Below, piece after piece: positions 1 through 8,929 of a stretch of 18,030 bases of DNA. Every line of letters starts with the position of its first letter. Within the stretch, counting starts at the first letter, position 1. Both the position numbers and the translations under genes were made by a program. The stretch is taken from positions 1-18,030 of the forward strand of contig CAYUIZ010000062.1 of the NCBI GenBank assembly GCA_964444885.1, read 5' to 3'. The notes beneath the pieces are model-generated. The model searched no databases. It saw nothing but the letters and a program-made list of their open reading frames with translations, and was not told the origin of the DNA. The stretch comes from CAYRGQ01 sp964444885. GTDB taxonomy: Bacteria > Bacteroidota > Bacteroidia > Sphingobacteriales > Sphingobacteriaceae.

Positions 1-103
1 CCCGGGTCTGGCGGTTGGTCATAAGACACAACCGCAGGTGAGAAGGGAAATATGTGGTGCACCCAAAGCCCCGTCGCGCTGCGGACATCCCGCACGCCTC
101 TCG

Positions 104-1129
104 CTAATACACACTCTTTCCGTCGATCAGCAGCTCCTGCTGTGCCGTATCGCACACGGCAAAGGAGAAACCCGGCTGCAAGGCATAGGCGCCGTATTCG
201 CCTTGTTTATTCATGGCCAAGAACCCAACCTGGATGGTTTTGGCCGTTTCGGGCTTCTTGCGGATGATGCGCTCTACGGCTTCGCGGCACGCCTCTTCGG
301 GCGAACGGCCCTGGCGCATTAGCTCGACGACAAGAAAACTGCCCACCGTGCGAATCACCTCCTCGCCCACCCCGGTTGACGTGGCGCCGCCCACCTCGTT
401 GTCTACGTACAGCCCCGCACCGATAATGGGACTGTCGCCCACCCGGCCACGCATTTTAAACGCCATGCCGCTCGTCGTGCAAGCGCCGGACATGTTGCCG
501 TCGCTATCCAGCGCCAGCATGCCAATGGTATCATGGTTGTATTCGTTGCCGGGCAAGCGCTCGGCCGCAAAGGGCTGGTTTTCGATATTCATGATGGGCT
601 CGTACTTCTTGTCCTTCAGCCACTCCTCCCAGGCTTTTTTGGCCGCCGGCATCAGCAATTCCTCCCGTTCGAATCCGTTTTCCAACGCGAATTGCAGTGC
701 ACCCTCGCCGACGAGCATCACGTGAGGCGTCTTTTCCATGACCATGCGGGCGACGGAAATCGGATGGGCAATATGTTCAAGCGCCGCCACCGCCCCGCAA
801 TTCCCGGCTGCGTCCATAATACAGGCGTCAAGGGACACATGGCCGTCCCGATCGGGATAACCACCCTTACCGACGGTCATATTCTCCAGATCAGCTTCCG
901 CCACACGTACGCCGGCCTCCACCGCATCCAATGCGGATCCTCCTCCAGACAGCAGTTCCCATGCGGCCGCATTCGCCGCCACGCCAAAATCCCACGTCGA
1001 AATGACAATAGGCCGGTTGGCCTTGCCACTAGCGGGCGAACCCTCCGCACATGCTGTCAAAAACTTTGTGGAGGCCAGCAAAGAAGCACCTACCGCCCCA
1101 TTTCGTAAGAATTTTCGTCTTGTTACCAT
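104..1129 (-). CDS. N4-(beta-N-acetylglucosaminyl)-L-asparaginase (glycosylasparaginase), predicted Tat-exported lipoprotein
   Basis: An Ntn-hydrolase that cleaves the GlcNAc-Asn bond left after glycoprotein breakdown, giving aspartate and aminated GlcNAc. The 341-residue precursor carries the family's self-cleavage site HDTIGM, with the new N-terminal nucleophile predicted at Thr201. The conserved block GRVGDSPIIGAG (about 228-239) and W46 also fit the flavobacterial enzyme. The N-terminus has a twin-arginine motif TRRKFLRN (3-10) and a lipobox LTAC ending at Cys27, so export as a folded lipoprotein is likely. Ser/Gly at 31-35 then gives a short linker. The ATG at 1127-1129 is the only start that keeps the signal. 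It is divergent from the NlpC/P60 gene, with 179 bp between the starts. The family call is firm. Final location (periplasm or cell surface) and natural substrate are inferred; plain isoaspartyl peptidase is less likely given the close match to glycosylasparaginase motifs. Confidence 0.93.
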   Translation of the reverse strand: MVTRRKFLRNGAVGASLLASTKFLTACAEGSPASGKANRPIVISTWDFGVAANAAAWELLSGGGSALDAVEAGVRVAEADLENMTVGKGGYPDRDGHVSLDACIMDAAGNCGAVAALEHIAHPISVARMVMEKTPHVMLVGEGALQFALENGFEREELLMPAAKKAWEEWLKDKKYEPIMNIENQPFAAERLPGNEYNHDTIGMLALDSDGNMSGACTTSGMAFKMRGRVGDSPIIGAGLYVDNEVGGATSTGVGEEVIRTVGSFLVVELMRQGRSPEEACREAVERIIRKKPETAKTIQVGFLAMNKQGEYGAYALQPGFSFAVCDTAQQELLIDGKSVY

Positions 1130-1308
1130 ATCAACCTGATTCCGGCAAACGTCAGCTCGTTAACCGAGCCCAAATAACGTGAAAATTATTGTAAACCACA
1201 GGACAGGATTCACGCCAGCGCGTTGCGGAATGATGCCGAATGACCGATCCTTTCCGGAAAAAATTTCCCTTTCGGCAAATATTCTGTATTTTAGTGGAAA
1301 GTATAACC

Positions 1309-2553
1309 ATGATGAAATTTCGCCAAAAATTAGTGATAACCGTAGCGATTGCCTTGTTTACCTTCGCCAACGACGCGCGGGCATCCGTGCAGGATTCTGC
1401 TCAGTTGGCCCTAATCACGCAGCTTCACGGAGAATTGCGGAAGCAACACGCTCCCGATGCACGCACGGCGATTTTCGAATTTATGCCCAATTATTATGGC
1501 GTGGGGCAACATGCGCTCTTCACGACCGAGCCCGCGGCTGCCACGCAGTTTGAGCGCGAGCTGGCGCAACACCAATTGGCAAGCAAGGTCCGGATCACAC
1601 GGATGCCGGACAGCACGGTAGGCGAACGTACCCAAGGTGTCGTGAACCTCTCTGTCGCGAACCTTCGCACCCAACCGCGAAACCAAGCCGAGATGGCTAC
1701 GCAACTGCTGCTGGGCACACCAGTCGACCTGCTTTACCGGCAGGGCGGCAATTACCGGGTCCGCACACCCGAGGGGTATATCGCCTGGGCACCGGCCTCA
1801 GCAATCACCCCGAAAACCGCCGCAGAAGCAGCCGCATGGAACCGCAGTGATAAGGTCATTTTCACCACCGACCATGGCTATGCCTATCAGGAAGCCGATG
1901 ACCAATCCCAACGTATCTCAGACTTGGTTTTGGGCAATATTTTACGGGCGGGCGAAGCCGATCGCGGCTATGTGGCCGTTACGTACCCGGATGGCCGAAC
2001 GGGATTCGTGAAACAGGACCAAGTACGTGCCTTTGACGAGTGGCTGGCAACGCGCAAGCTCGTGCCCGACAACATCCTGGCCGTCGCCGAAACCATGATT
2101 GGCGTACCCTACCTGTGGGGGGGCACCTCCAACAAAGGACTGGACTGCAGCGGGTTTACCAAAACCGCCTATTACATGAACGGCTTGGTTATTCCGCGCG
2201 ACGCGTCACAACAGGTACTGACCGGCGACCCGGTCGACGTATTGACGGATGGAAAAACCGATCCTGCAAAAATACTTGCGAACCTGCAACCTGCGGATCT
2301 CCTCTTCTTTGCCGAGGCCAAGGAGGAAAACCCCAATGCCCGGATCACCCACGTGGCCATCTATCGGGGCGACGGGGAGTTCATCCACGCATCGGGAACA
2401 GTACGGATCAACAGCTTCCTTCCTGACGCATCCAACTACGACGACCACCAAAACCGGACGCTGGTGACGGCCCGACGGTACATCGGCCATGAGGCGCCTG
2501 CGCTTCAGCCCATACAGTCGCATCCCGCCTATGTAGGAACGGGAGCACGCTAG
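1309..2553 (+). CDS. Exported SH3-domain NlpC/P60 (C40) peptidase, YkfC-like gamma-D-glutamyl-L-diamino acid endopeptidase
   Basis: A cysteine peptidase expected to cut the gamma-D-Glu/diamino-acid bond in peptidoglycan peptides, releasing L-Ala-D-Glu. It is 414 residues from the ATG at 1309, which directly precedes a signal peptide (MMKFRQKL, hydrophobic 8-20, probable cut after ARA at about 26). An upstream in-frame ATG at 1240 would bury that signal and is rejected. Residues 27-105 are a family-typical N-terminal region. Two bacterial SH3-like segments follow (about 110-168 and 183-242). The C40 domain holds LDCSGF with nucleophile Cys280, ITHVAIY with His348 and FIHASG with His360. The 12-residue spacing of the two histidines matches the Cys-His-His triad known for Bacillus YkfC. 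The epimerase gene that uses its dipeptide product starts 26 bp downstream, so an operon is likely. The exact cleavage specificity is inferred from family and neighbour. Confidence 0.92.
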   Translation: MMKFRQKLVITVAIALFTFANDARASVQDSAQLALITQLHGELRKQHAPDARTAIFEFMPNYYGVGQHALFTTEPAAATQFERELAQHQLASKVRITRMPDSTVGERTQGVVNLSVANLRTQPRNQAEMATQLLLGTPVDLLYRQGGNYRVRTPEGYIAWAPASAITPKTAAEAAAWNRSDKVIFTTDHGYAYQEADDQSQRISDLVLGNILRAGEADRGYVAVTYPDGRTGFVKQDQVRAFDEWLATRKLVPDNILAVAETMIGVPYLWGGTSNKGLDCSGFTKTAYYMNGLVIPRDASQQVLTGDPVDVLTDGKTDPAKILANLQPADLLFFAEAKEENPNARITHVAIYRGDGEFIHASGTVRINSFLPDASNYDDHQNRTLVTARRYIGHEAPALQPIQSHPAYVGTGAR

Positions 2554-2579
2554 CTGTTACTCGGAACGGAAAAAACCTG

Positions 2580-3659
2580 ATGCCGCACACCAATAACCAC
2601 GCTATGCTGTTCGCCCAAGAAACCACCTCCCGCAAGATGGGTAAATTCACCCTCCATTGCCGGCCCTATACGTTGGCTTTGCGACACGTGTTCACCATCG
2701 CTTCCGGCTCGCGGAGCACCACGCCCGTGGTACTCGTGCGCCTGGACTACGAGGGCGTTTCAGGCTATGGCGAGGCGTCCATGCCCCCTTATCTGGGGGA
2801 GTCGCACGACACGGTCATGGCGTTTCTGGGCACGGTAGATTTGACGGGATTCAACGACCCCTTCCGGACGGAGGAAATCCTCGCCTATATCGACGGGCTG
2901 TCCGCGGGCGACACCGCGGCCAAAGCCGCCGTGGATATCGCGTTGCACGATCTGCTGGGCAAGCTCATGGGCCAACCTTGGCACCGGATATGGGGGTACA
3001 ATCCCGATGAGGCGCCTTACACCTCGTTTACCATTGGCATCGACACCGCCGACGTGGTGCGGCAAAAAGTAGCGGAAGCAGCGCCTTACCACATCCTGAA
3101 AGTAAAGCTGGGGCTGGACACCGACAAAATGATGATCGAAACCATCCGGCGAGCGACCGATAAGCCGTTGTGCGCCGACATCAATCAAGGCTGGAAAGAC
3201 CGGGAGACCGCGCTTGAAATGGCGCACTGGCTAGCCGAACGCGGCGTCGTATTCCTGGAGCAGCCCATGCCCAAAACCCAACTGGATGACAATGCTTGGC
3301 TGACCGAGCGAAGCCCCATCCCTACCGTAGCTGATGAGGCCGTACAACGCTTGGCCGACGTACGAAGCGTGTGGGGCGCATACCACGGAATCAACATCAA
3401 GCTCATGAAATGCACGGGGCTACGCGAAGCACACCAAATGGCCGAACTGGCCCGCGCCCTCGAGATGAAAGTCATGCTCGGCTGCATGACCGAAACCTCC
3501 TGCGCGATTGCTGCCGCTGCCCAGCTGGCCCCCGCCGTAGACTGGGCCGACCTCGACGGCGCCTTGCTTATTGGTAACGACCCGTTTCAAGGCATGGAGG
3601 TCATCGACGGAAAAACGGTACTTCCGACAGGGCCCGGCATCGGCGCCACCTTGCGCTAA
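2580..3659 (+). CDS. L-Ala-D/L-Glu dipeptide epimerase (enolase superfamily, YkfB/YcjG type)
   Basis: Expected to convert L-Ala-D-Glu from murein peptides into L-Ala-L-Glu in the cytoplasm, so that ordinary peptidases can use it. Numbering from the ATG at 2580: the LKVKLG motif gives K174 and base K176. The Mg ligands appear as D200 (CADINQGW), E227 (FLEQPM) and D252 (VADEAV). The opposite-face base is K274 (INIKLMK), and DLDG (D324, D326) is the DxD motif that binds the substrate amino group in dipeptide epimerases. There is no signal peptide. The start is uncertain: the family's usual N-terminus aligns from the ATG at 2637 (MGKFTLHCRPY). The 2580 ATG has a G/A-rich stretch before it, and the 19-codon extension has G/C-rich third positions like the gene body. 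It follows the endopeptidase gene by 26 bp on the same strand. The dipeptide class is well supported; other dipeptides cannot be excluded. Confidence 0.93.
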   Translation: MPHTNNHAMLFAQETTSRKMGKFTLHCRPYTLALRHVFTIASGSRSTTPVVLVRLDYEGVSGYGEASMPPYLGESHDTVMAFLGTVDLTGFNDPFRTEEILAYIDGLSAGDTAAKAAVDIALHDLLGKLMGQPWHRIWGYNPDEAPYTSFTIGIDTADVVRQKVAEAAPYHILKVKLGLDTDKMMIETIRRATDKPLCADINQGWKDRETALEMAHWLAERGVVFLEQPMPKTQLDDNAWLTERSPIPTVADEAVQRLADVRSVWGAYHGINIKLMKCTGLREAHQMAELARALEMKVMLGCMTETSCAIAAAAQLAPAVDWADLDGALLIGNDPFQGMEVIDGKTVLPTGPGIGATLR

Positions 3660-4270
3660 TACCGCTCGCGTCGCGAAAAAAATGCACTATTATTTATCCT
3701 TAGCAATTATCTGTTTAAGTAGAAAACGGCAGAAAGAAGTGCCTTTTTGGGACGATATCTGCGGTTATACACGTGTTTTTCATTAGTTACGGAAGAAACC
3801 TGCACCAATTGGCAAATAAAACAGTATACTTGTATAACCAAATTATAAGCTACACTTCACAGACACGACAGAAAACTGAACGATTTCGGGGGCGTAAGTG
3901 CAATAATCGATCCTCCCGATAAAGCGCAAGAATAACTACCGGCTGCGCCCCATCGACGATAGGAATACGTGGGAAAGTTTCTCGATTATAGGGCATAGCA
4001 ACGTAAAACGCTAACCAATGCAAAACGCATTCCCTTGAAGACAACCCAACTCCTGTGTATTCCGGCCTGGACGTCCCAAGCGTTGCTGGGCAGCCCGCCC
4101 GAGGGAACACTCGGCCCTGGCAGCAGTCCGCCTGCGCGCTATCCGCAGCCCCGCATTGCGTTTCTTCCCCAGCACGTATATCCGCCACAATCGCCACAAT
4201 CGCCTTTCCCTTCTCCATTGACTGCCCCGGCATATAAAGAACCGAATTAGATGAATAAAAACTAACCCAT
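3660..4270. other. 611-bp intergenic region upstream of susC
   Basis: No convincing gene is seen. The left part (about 3670-3860) is clearly AT-rich, unlike the coding DNA on both sides; the right part returns to high GC. A TATACTTG at 3825-3832 is one base from the Bacteroidota -7 consensus, but no TTTG-like element sits at the expected distance. The segment presumably holds the promoter and a long leader for susC. No clear U-tract terminator follows the epimerase stop. The open frames here lack start signals and family features. Confidence 0.5.
4183..4204. repeat. Short tandem repeat, unit CGCCACAAT (two full copies plus CGCC)
   Basis: Two perfect 9-bp copies are followed by the first four bases of a third, about 65 bp before the susC start. 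It could be a slippage site or part of a regulatory leader; chance is also possible. Confidence 0.6.
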
Positions 4271-7200
4271 ATGAAAAAGTACAAACTAACTAAACATTCG
4301 CTGTTGCTTTGTATCGGAATGCTTAGCATCGCGTCCCTCGCTTTCGCCCAACCCCGAACGGTAACGGGAATCGTCACTGACGCCACGGACGGCAGTACGC
4401 TTCCCGGCGTTACCATCACCGTGCAGGGAACCAACACGGCCACGTCGTCCGACGACAATGGATTTTACAGCATTAGCGTACCAGGCAACCAAGCCACCTT
4501 GGTGTTCCGCGTCATCGGCTACATCACGCAGGAGATCAACGTCGGCAACCGCAACACCATTAACGTCGCCGTTGCCCCCGACCAAACCCAGCTTTCCGAA
4601 GTAGTGGTCACGGCATTGGGAATCGAGCGTAGCCAGCGGTCGCTCGGCTACGCGGCACAGCAGGTAGACTCGACTACCTTGAGTTACAACCGCCAGCCCA
4701 ACGTGCTCAACGCCTTGCAAGGCAAAGTAGCCGGGGCACAGATTTCCAGTGCCGGGGGCGGACCGGGCCAAGGGGCAAGCATCCGCATCCGCGGCATCAA
4801 CTCCATTGACCCGCTGCGCCCCAACGAACCCTTATTTGTGATCGACGGGGTGTTGATTGACAACTCGACAAACAACTTTGGGCCCGGCAACACGTCGCTG
4901 CGGGGAATGAGCAACCGCGCCGCCGACATCAATCCTGAGGACATCGAGAGCATCAACATTCTGCGGGGCGGCGCAGCGACGGCACTCTACGGCCTGCGCG
5001 GATCCAATGGCGTGGTGGTGATTACCACGAAGAAAGGATCGTCAGGCTTTACCGTCAATTTTTCATCCACCTACGGGTTTGAGAACATCAATAAAGTCCC
5101 CGCCGTGCAAACCACGTACACCGCGGGCATCCTCGGACAATACGTTCCCATTGGGCTCGGCCCCGCCTGGGGACCGACCATCGAGGAAGCCAAAGCAATC
5201 GACCCGGACCATCCGGACAAACTGCACGAGAATTACCGCAATGCGTTTGACACGGGACAGCAATTCCGCAACTCCCTATCGATTTCGGGTGGCAATGAAT
5301 TGGTCAAGACTTTCCTGTCCCTGAGCGCGTTCAACCACGAAGGGATGCTGCCCTTCACCGACTTCAAAAACTACAGCGTGCGGCTGAACAACGAGTTTAC
5401 CATCAGCCCCAAATTTGCGGTGGGCGCCAACCTCAACTACAACAATTCCGGCGGATATCGCTACAACGCGGACCGATTCGGCGAAAGCTTGACCTATTTC
5501 TCCGGCCGTTGGGACGTGCGTGATTACCTCAACGAAGACGGCACGCAGAAATGGCGCGGCACCAATAACCCGATCTACGGTGCGGCCACCAACCGTTTCC
5601 TCGACAACGTGAACCGCTTCGTAGGCGGCGTCAACTTCAACTACAAACCCCTGGACTGGCTGACCTTCAACTACCGCATCGGGTACGACACCTACTCCGA
5701 CAACCGGTTTATCACCGCACCGGGGCCGCGCGGCATCGCGGGCGAGCGGCTGTATGACAATGCCAACGGATCGGTGGGCGAATACAATACGGCGTTCCGC
5801 GCGCTGAACTCGACATTTGTGGCGTCTGTCCGGACTAAATTGGGTGAGGATTTCTCACTCGGCGTTCTCGCCGGCCACGAACTATATGACCGGCAGATCA
5901 AAAACGTCGGTGTGCTGGGCACCGGGCTGACCATTTTTGACTGGTTTCATCTAGCCAATGCCAACACCTTGCAGACCGCTGCCCCCAACCGCGAGCAATA
6001 CCGCCTCATGGGTATCTTCGGCGAGGCCTCCATCGACTATAAAGACTTGCTATACCTGCAAGTGACCGGCAGGCAAGATATCACCTCATCGTTGGCGGCA
6101 CCGAACAACTCGTTTTTCTATCCATCAGTCAGCCTGAGCTACATCCCGAGCAGCCATTTCGATTTACCGGATTACATCTCCTTTGCCAAACTGCGCGCCT
6201 CCTATGCGCAAATCGGCAAGGATGCCATGCCCTATTCCACGGTATCCGGCTACGCTTCCTATACGGGGCTGCCGCCCGGCTACACCGGATTTACCCGTGC
6301 GGCCAATTTGGGCAACCTCGGCCTACGCCCCGAGTACACGAATACGGTGGACATCGGTGCCGACTTGGCCTTCTTCCAGAACCGCTTGGGGATAGACGTC
6401 ACGTACTACAACTCCATCAGCCAGGACCAGATCCTGCGTGCCCAGCTGTCATCGGCTACGGGATTCGTGACCGCCAGCATCAACGCGGGCGACATGCGCA
6501 ACCGCGGCGTGGAAATCGTCTTGCGCGGCACACCGATACAGCGCGATGACTTCCAGTGGACGAGCACGCTCAACTGGTCGGCTAACCGCAATAAAATCCT
6601 GTCGGTGCCCGAAGAGTTGCGTGAGATCCAATATGCCGAGCAGTTCGGCTATACCGGCGCGAGCGTCACCATGAAATTGATTGAGGGCCAAGCGTACGGA
6701 AATATCTACGGTTCGCATTTCTTGCGCTATAACGAACCGGAAGGCATCCACATCGACGAAAGCCTGCCAATCGTCATTGGCGACAATGGCTTCCCCGTCC
6801 GGGCACCGCTGAGCAGCCAGAAACTGCTGGGCAATACGCAACCCGACTGGATTGGCGGCTTCAGCAATACGTTCACCTACAAAAACCTCAGCCTGACGGC
6901 GTTGGTCGATGCGCGCTGGGGCTTTGACAAGTACGACCAGCTGGAAAACTTCAACGCCGCCTTCGGCATTGCAGACTACACGGGCAACCGGCGTTCGTAT
7001 ACCGTATTCGATGGTGTCTTGGCCAACGGATCGCCCAATACCCAAGAGGTGTGGCTAGACCAGGGCATCGATCCCCAAACCGGCCGGAACTACGGCGAAG
7101 GCTACTACCGGGTATCGTACCGCACCATTTCCGAAAACTTCGTCCAAGATGCGTCGTGGATTCGTCTGCGTTCGGTGAATATCAGCTATAACTTACCGAG

Positions 7201-7396
7201 GCCATGGCTACAAAACTCGTTTGTCAAATCCGCCCAGGTTTCCGTTACCGGCAACAACCTATGGCTGCATACGGATTACTACGGACTGGACCCCGAATCG
7301 ACCTCTACGCATAGCGGAAGCAACATCGACGGGTTTGCCGGTTTCACGTATCCGGCGGCGCGCACCTTCCTTTTCAGCATTAATGTCGGATTTTAA
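4271..7396 (+). CDS. SusC/RagA-family TonB-linked outer-membrane transporter
   Basis: A 22-strand-type outer-membrane barrel that, with its SusD partner, captures and imports oligomers using TonB energy. The 1041-residue protein has a signal peptide (1-26, ending LAFA). A carboxypeptidase-regulatory-like domain follows from about 28 to 105 (TVTGIVTDATDG, LPGVTITVQGT). Then come the linker LSEVVVTALG (108-117), the plug with IRIRGINSI (171-179) and the SusC signature ALYGLRGSNGVVVITTKKG near 240-255. The long barrel ends in the aromatic residue F1041, as expected for BAM-assembled proteins. Length and order are typical. The start at 4271 is fixed by the signal peptide. SusD begins 11 bp downstream, so the two form one transcription unit. 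No anti-sigma/ECF pair, hybrid two-component system or glycoside hydrolase lies directly beside it; instead the flanks are peptidase genes. The substrate is unknown; peptides or muropeptides are an inference from context. Confidence 0.97.
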   Translation: MKKYKLTKHSLLLCIGMLSIASLAFAQPRTVTGIVTDATDGSTLPGVTITVQGTNTATSSDDNGFYSISVPGNQATLVFRVIGYITQEINVGNRNTINVAVAPDQTQLSEVVVTALGIERSQRSLGYAAQQVDSTTLSYNRQPNVLNALQGKVAGAQISSAGGGPGQGASIRIRGINSIDPLRPNEPLFVIDGVLIDNSTNNFGPGNTSLRGMSNRAADINPEDIESINILRGGAATALYGLRGSNGVVVITTKKGSSGFTVNFSSTYGFENINKVPAVQTTYTAGILGQYVPIGLGPAWGPTIEEAKAIDPDHPDKLHENYRNAFDTGQQFRNSLSISGGNELVKTFLSLSAFNHEGMLPFTDFKNYSVRLNNEFTISPKFAVGANLNYNNSGGYRYNADRFGESLTYFSGRWDVRDYLNEDGTQKWRGTNNPIYGAATNRFLDNVNRFVGGVNFNYKPLDWLTFNYRIGYDTYSDNRFITAPGPRGIAGERLYDNANGSVGEYNTAFRALNSTFVASVRTKLGEDFSLGVLAGHELYDRQIKNVGVLGTGLTIFDWFHLANANTLQTAAPNREQYRLMGIFGEASIDYKDLLYLQVTGRQDITSSLAAPNNSFFYPSVSLSYIPSSHFDLPDYISFAKLRASYAQIGKDAMPYSTVSGYASYTGLPPGYTGFTRAANLGNLGLRPEYTNTVDIGADLAFFQNRLGIDVTYYNSISQDQILRAQLSSATGFVTASINAGDMRNRGVEIVLRGTPIQRDDFQWTSTLNWSANRNKILSVPEELREIQYAEQFGYTGASVTMKLIEGQAYGNIYGSHFLRYNEPEGIHIDESLPIVIGDNGFPVRAPLSSQKLLGNTQPDWIGGFSNTFTYKNLSLTALVDARWGFDKYDQLENFNAAFGIADYTGNRRSYTVFDGVLANGSPNTQEVWLDQGIDPQTGRNYGEGYYRVSYRTISENFVQDASWIRLRSVNISYNLPRPWLQNSFVKSAQVSVTGNNLWLHTDYYGLDPESTSTHSGSNIDGFAGFTYPAARTFLFSINVGF

Positions 7397-7407
7397 TCAA
7401 TACGAAT

Positions 7408-8853
7408 ATGAAAAAGATCATTCAATATACATGCCTGCTTATCGCGACGAGCGCGGTCGCAGTGCTACAAGGTTGTGGTGATTATTTTGACCTCAACGTC
7501 AGCCCCAACCAAGTCTCCACGCCTTCCCTGCCTTCGTTGCTGACAACAGCCACCAAAAAGACCGGGAACGTCAGCTACTCAACCGCTTCCTTGGTAGCTC
7601 CGTATGTACAATATACCGCCAGCCCCTCCGCCGGTGGCTCAGCAGACACCTACCAGATTGTCGACTACACCGGTACTTGGGATGCGCTCTACTTCGCGAT
7701 GGCCGACATCAGCGACATGAAACAACTGGCCATCGAGCAGGGATCCAGCGAATACGTAGGCGTGGCCAACCTGCTTCTCTCCTACCAACTGACGCTCGTC
7801 AGCGACTTGTGGGGCGATGCGCCATTCTCCGAGGCATTTACACAGACGTTCACGCCGGCCTACGACACGCACGAGCAGAACTACCAACGTTCGATGGCTT
7901 TGCTGGATGAGGCTATTGCTGAATTGGCAAAAACCGATGCGACGATCAAGTTGGATGCCGCCAGCGACCTGATCCACGGAGGCGACCTAGCGGCTTGGAG
8001 TCGGACCGCCCATGCACTCAAAGCGAGGCTACTCAACAAAGTGAGTAAGAAGCCGTCGTACAATCCCACGGCCGTATTGGCCGCCGTCGACAATGCGTAT
8101 ACCAGCAATACCCACGATGCCGGCATGGGGGCATTCATCTTGCGAAACGACTGGGCCCAGCTATCCCGAAACAATGCAGGACTCCTGCTCGGCGGCTGGC
8201 TCTCCGAACAATTCATTGACCACATGAACGGGACCACCTATGGCTTGTTTGACCCGCGGCTCCCGCAATTGACCGATCCCACTGCCCTTTCCACCACCAC
8301 GGATTATCCCGCCTGGATTGGCACGGTCAACGGCGAAGGAAACCGGCTCAATCCGCCACACAACAATACCGTGCACGATGAAAATTACATCTCGTTCACT
8401 GCGGTGTGGACCAATGACGAAGCACCGCTTTGGATCGTTACCCACGCCGAAGTAAAGTTCATCGAGGCGGAAGCTGCCTTGGCGGCCGGCAACCCCCAAC
8501 GTGCGTATGATGCGTATCTGGCAGGCATCCGCGCCAACATGGACAAGCTTGAGGTGTCTGCCGCCGATCGGGACGCGTACATCACGCACCCCTCGGTATC
8601 CGTGGGCGTTGGAAACCTAACGAACGAACTGATTTTCAAAGAGAAATACGTAGCGACTTTCCTCAACGCGGAAGCGTGGAACGATGTCCGGCGAAACGAT
8701 TACAATTATCAGGATTTTACGCTGCCCACGGGTGCGGTCTTATCCAATTTTATCCGTCGGGTTGCTTATCCTACCGGTGAACGAAACAAAAACGGCCTCA
8801 ACGTGCCTGCCGAAACGGGGTTAGACACGCCGCTTTGGTGGGATCAGCCCTAG
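7408..8853 (+). CDS. SusD/RagB-family nutrient-binding outer-membrane lipoprotein (SusD-like_2 type)
   Basis: The surface lid and binding partner of the SusC channel. It is 481 residues. The signal peptide ends in lipobox LQGC with lipidated Cys23, followed by the acidic stretch GDYFD, which resembles the lipoprotein surface-export signals of Bacteroidota. The N-terminal LNVSPNQVSTPS block and tetratricopeptide-like helices (for example around residues 90-130, with the SDLWGDAPFSEAF motif) are typical of the SusD-like_2 branch. So is the C-terminal block near EKYVATFLNAEAWNDVRR. The start follows the susC stop by 11 bp. A strong hairpin terminator lies 22 bp after the stop, ending the susCD unit. 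The ligand cannot be read from the sequence. Confidence 0.95.
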   Translation: MKKIIQYTCLLIATSAVAVLQGCGDYFDLNVSPNQVSTPSLPSLLTTATKKTGNVSYSTASLVAPYVQYTASPSAGGSADTYQIVDYTGTWDALYFAMADISDMKQLAIEQGSSEYVGVANLLLSYQLTLVSDLWGDAPFSEAFTQTFTPAYDTHEQNYQRSMALLDEAIAELAKTDATIKLDAASDLIHGGDLAAWSRTAHALKARLLNKVSKKPSYNPTAVLAAVDNAYTSNTHDAGMGAFILRNDWAQLSRNNAGLLLGGWLSEQFIDHMNGTTYGLFDPRLPQLTDPTALSTTTDYPAWIGTVNGEGNRLNPPHNNTVHDENYISFTAVWTNDEAPLWIVTHAEVKFIEAEAALAAGNPQRAYDAYLAGIRANMDKLEVSAADRDAYITHPSVSVGVGNLTNELIFKEKYVATFLNAEAWNDVRRNDYNYQDFTLPTGAVLSNFIRRVAYPTGERNKNGLNVPAETGLDTPLWWDQP

Positions 8854-8875
8854 TAACTACGGACACCGCCATACC

Positions 8876-8915
8876 AAATCGCCGCGCCACTTATTACGTA
8901 GCGCGGCGATTTTTT
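8876..8915 (+). terminator. Intrinsic terminator after susD
   Basis: Perfect 12-bp inverted repeat: AAATCGCCGCGC (8876-8887) pairs with GCGCGGCGATTT (8901-8912). The loop is 13 nt and a run of six T begins at 8910. It lies between two convergent genes (susD and the M14 peptidase). On the minus strand the stem ends in only TTT, so it may act weakly for that side too. Confidence 0.88.
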
Positions 8916-8929
8916 GACCGTTTGGGCAA

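Noticed and set aside
1..22. Possible start of another minus-strand gene (ATG at 22-20, open to the left edge)
   Set aside because: Only seven codons are visible, with no ribosome-binding or family signal; cannot be supported.
3809..3838. Sigma70-like TTGGCA ... TATAAC with 18-bp spacing upstream of susC
   Set aside because: Bacteroidota housekeeping promoters use TTTG/TAnnTTTG instead, and the site is about 430 bp from susC; chance in AT-rich DNA is likely.
3850..4458. 202-codon minus-strand frame before and into susC
   Set aside because: It overlaps the susC signal peptide, is rich in cysteine and low-complexity residues, and shows no domain; probably chance.
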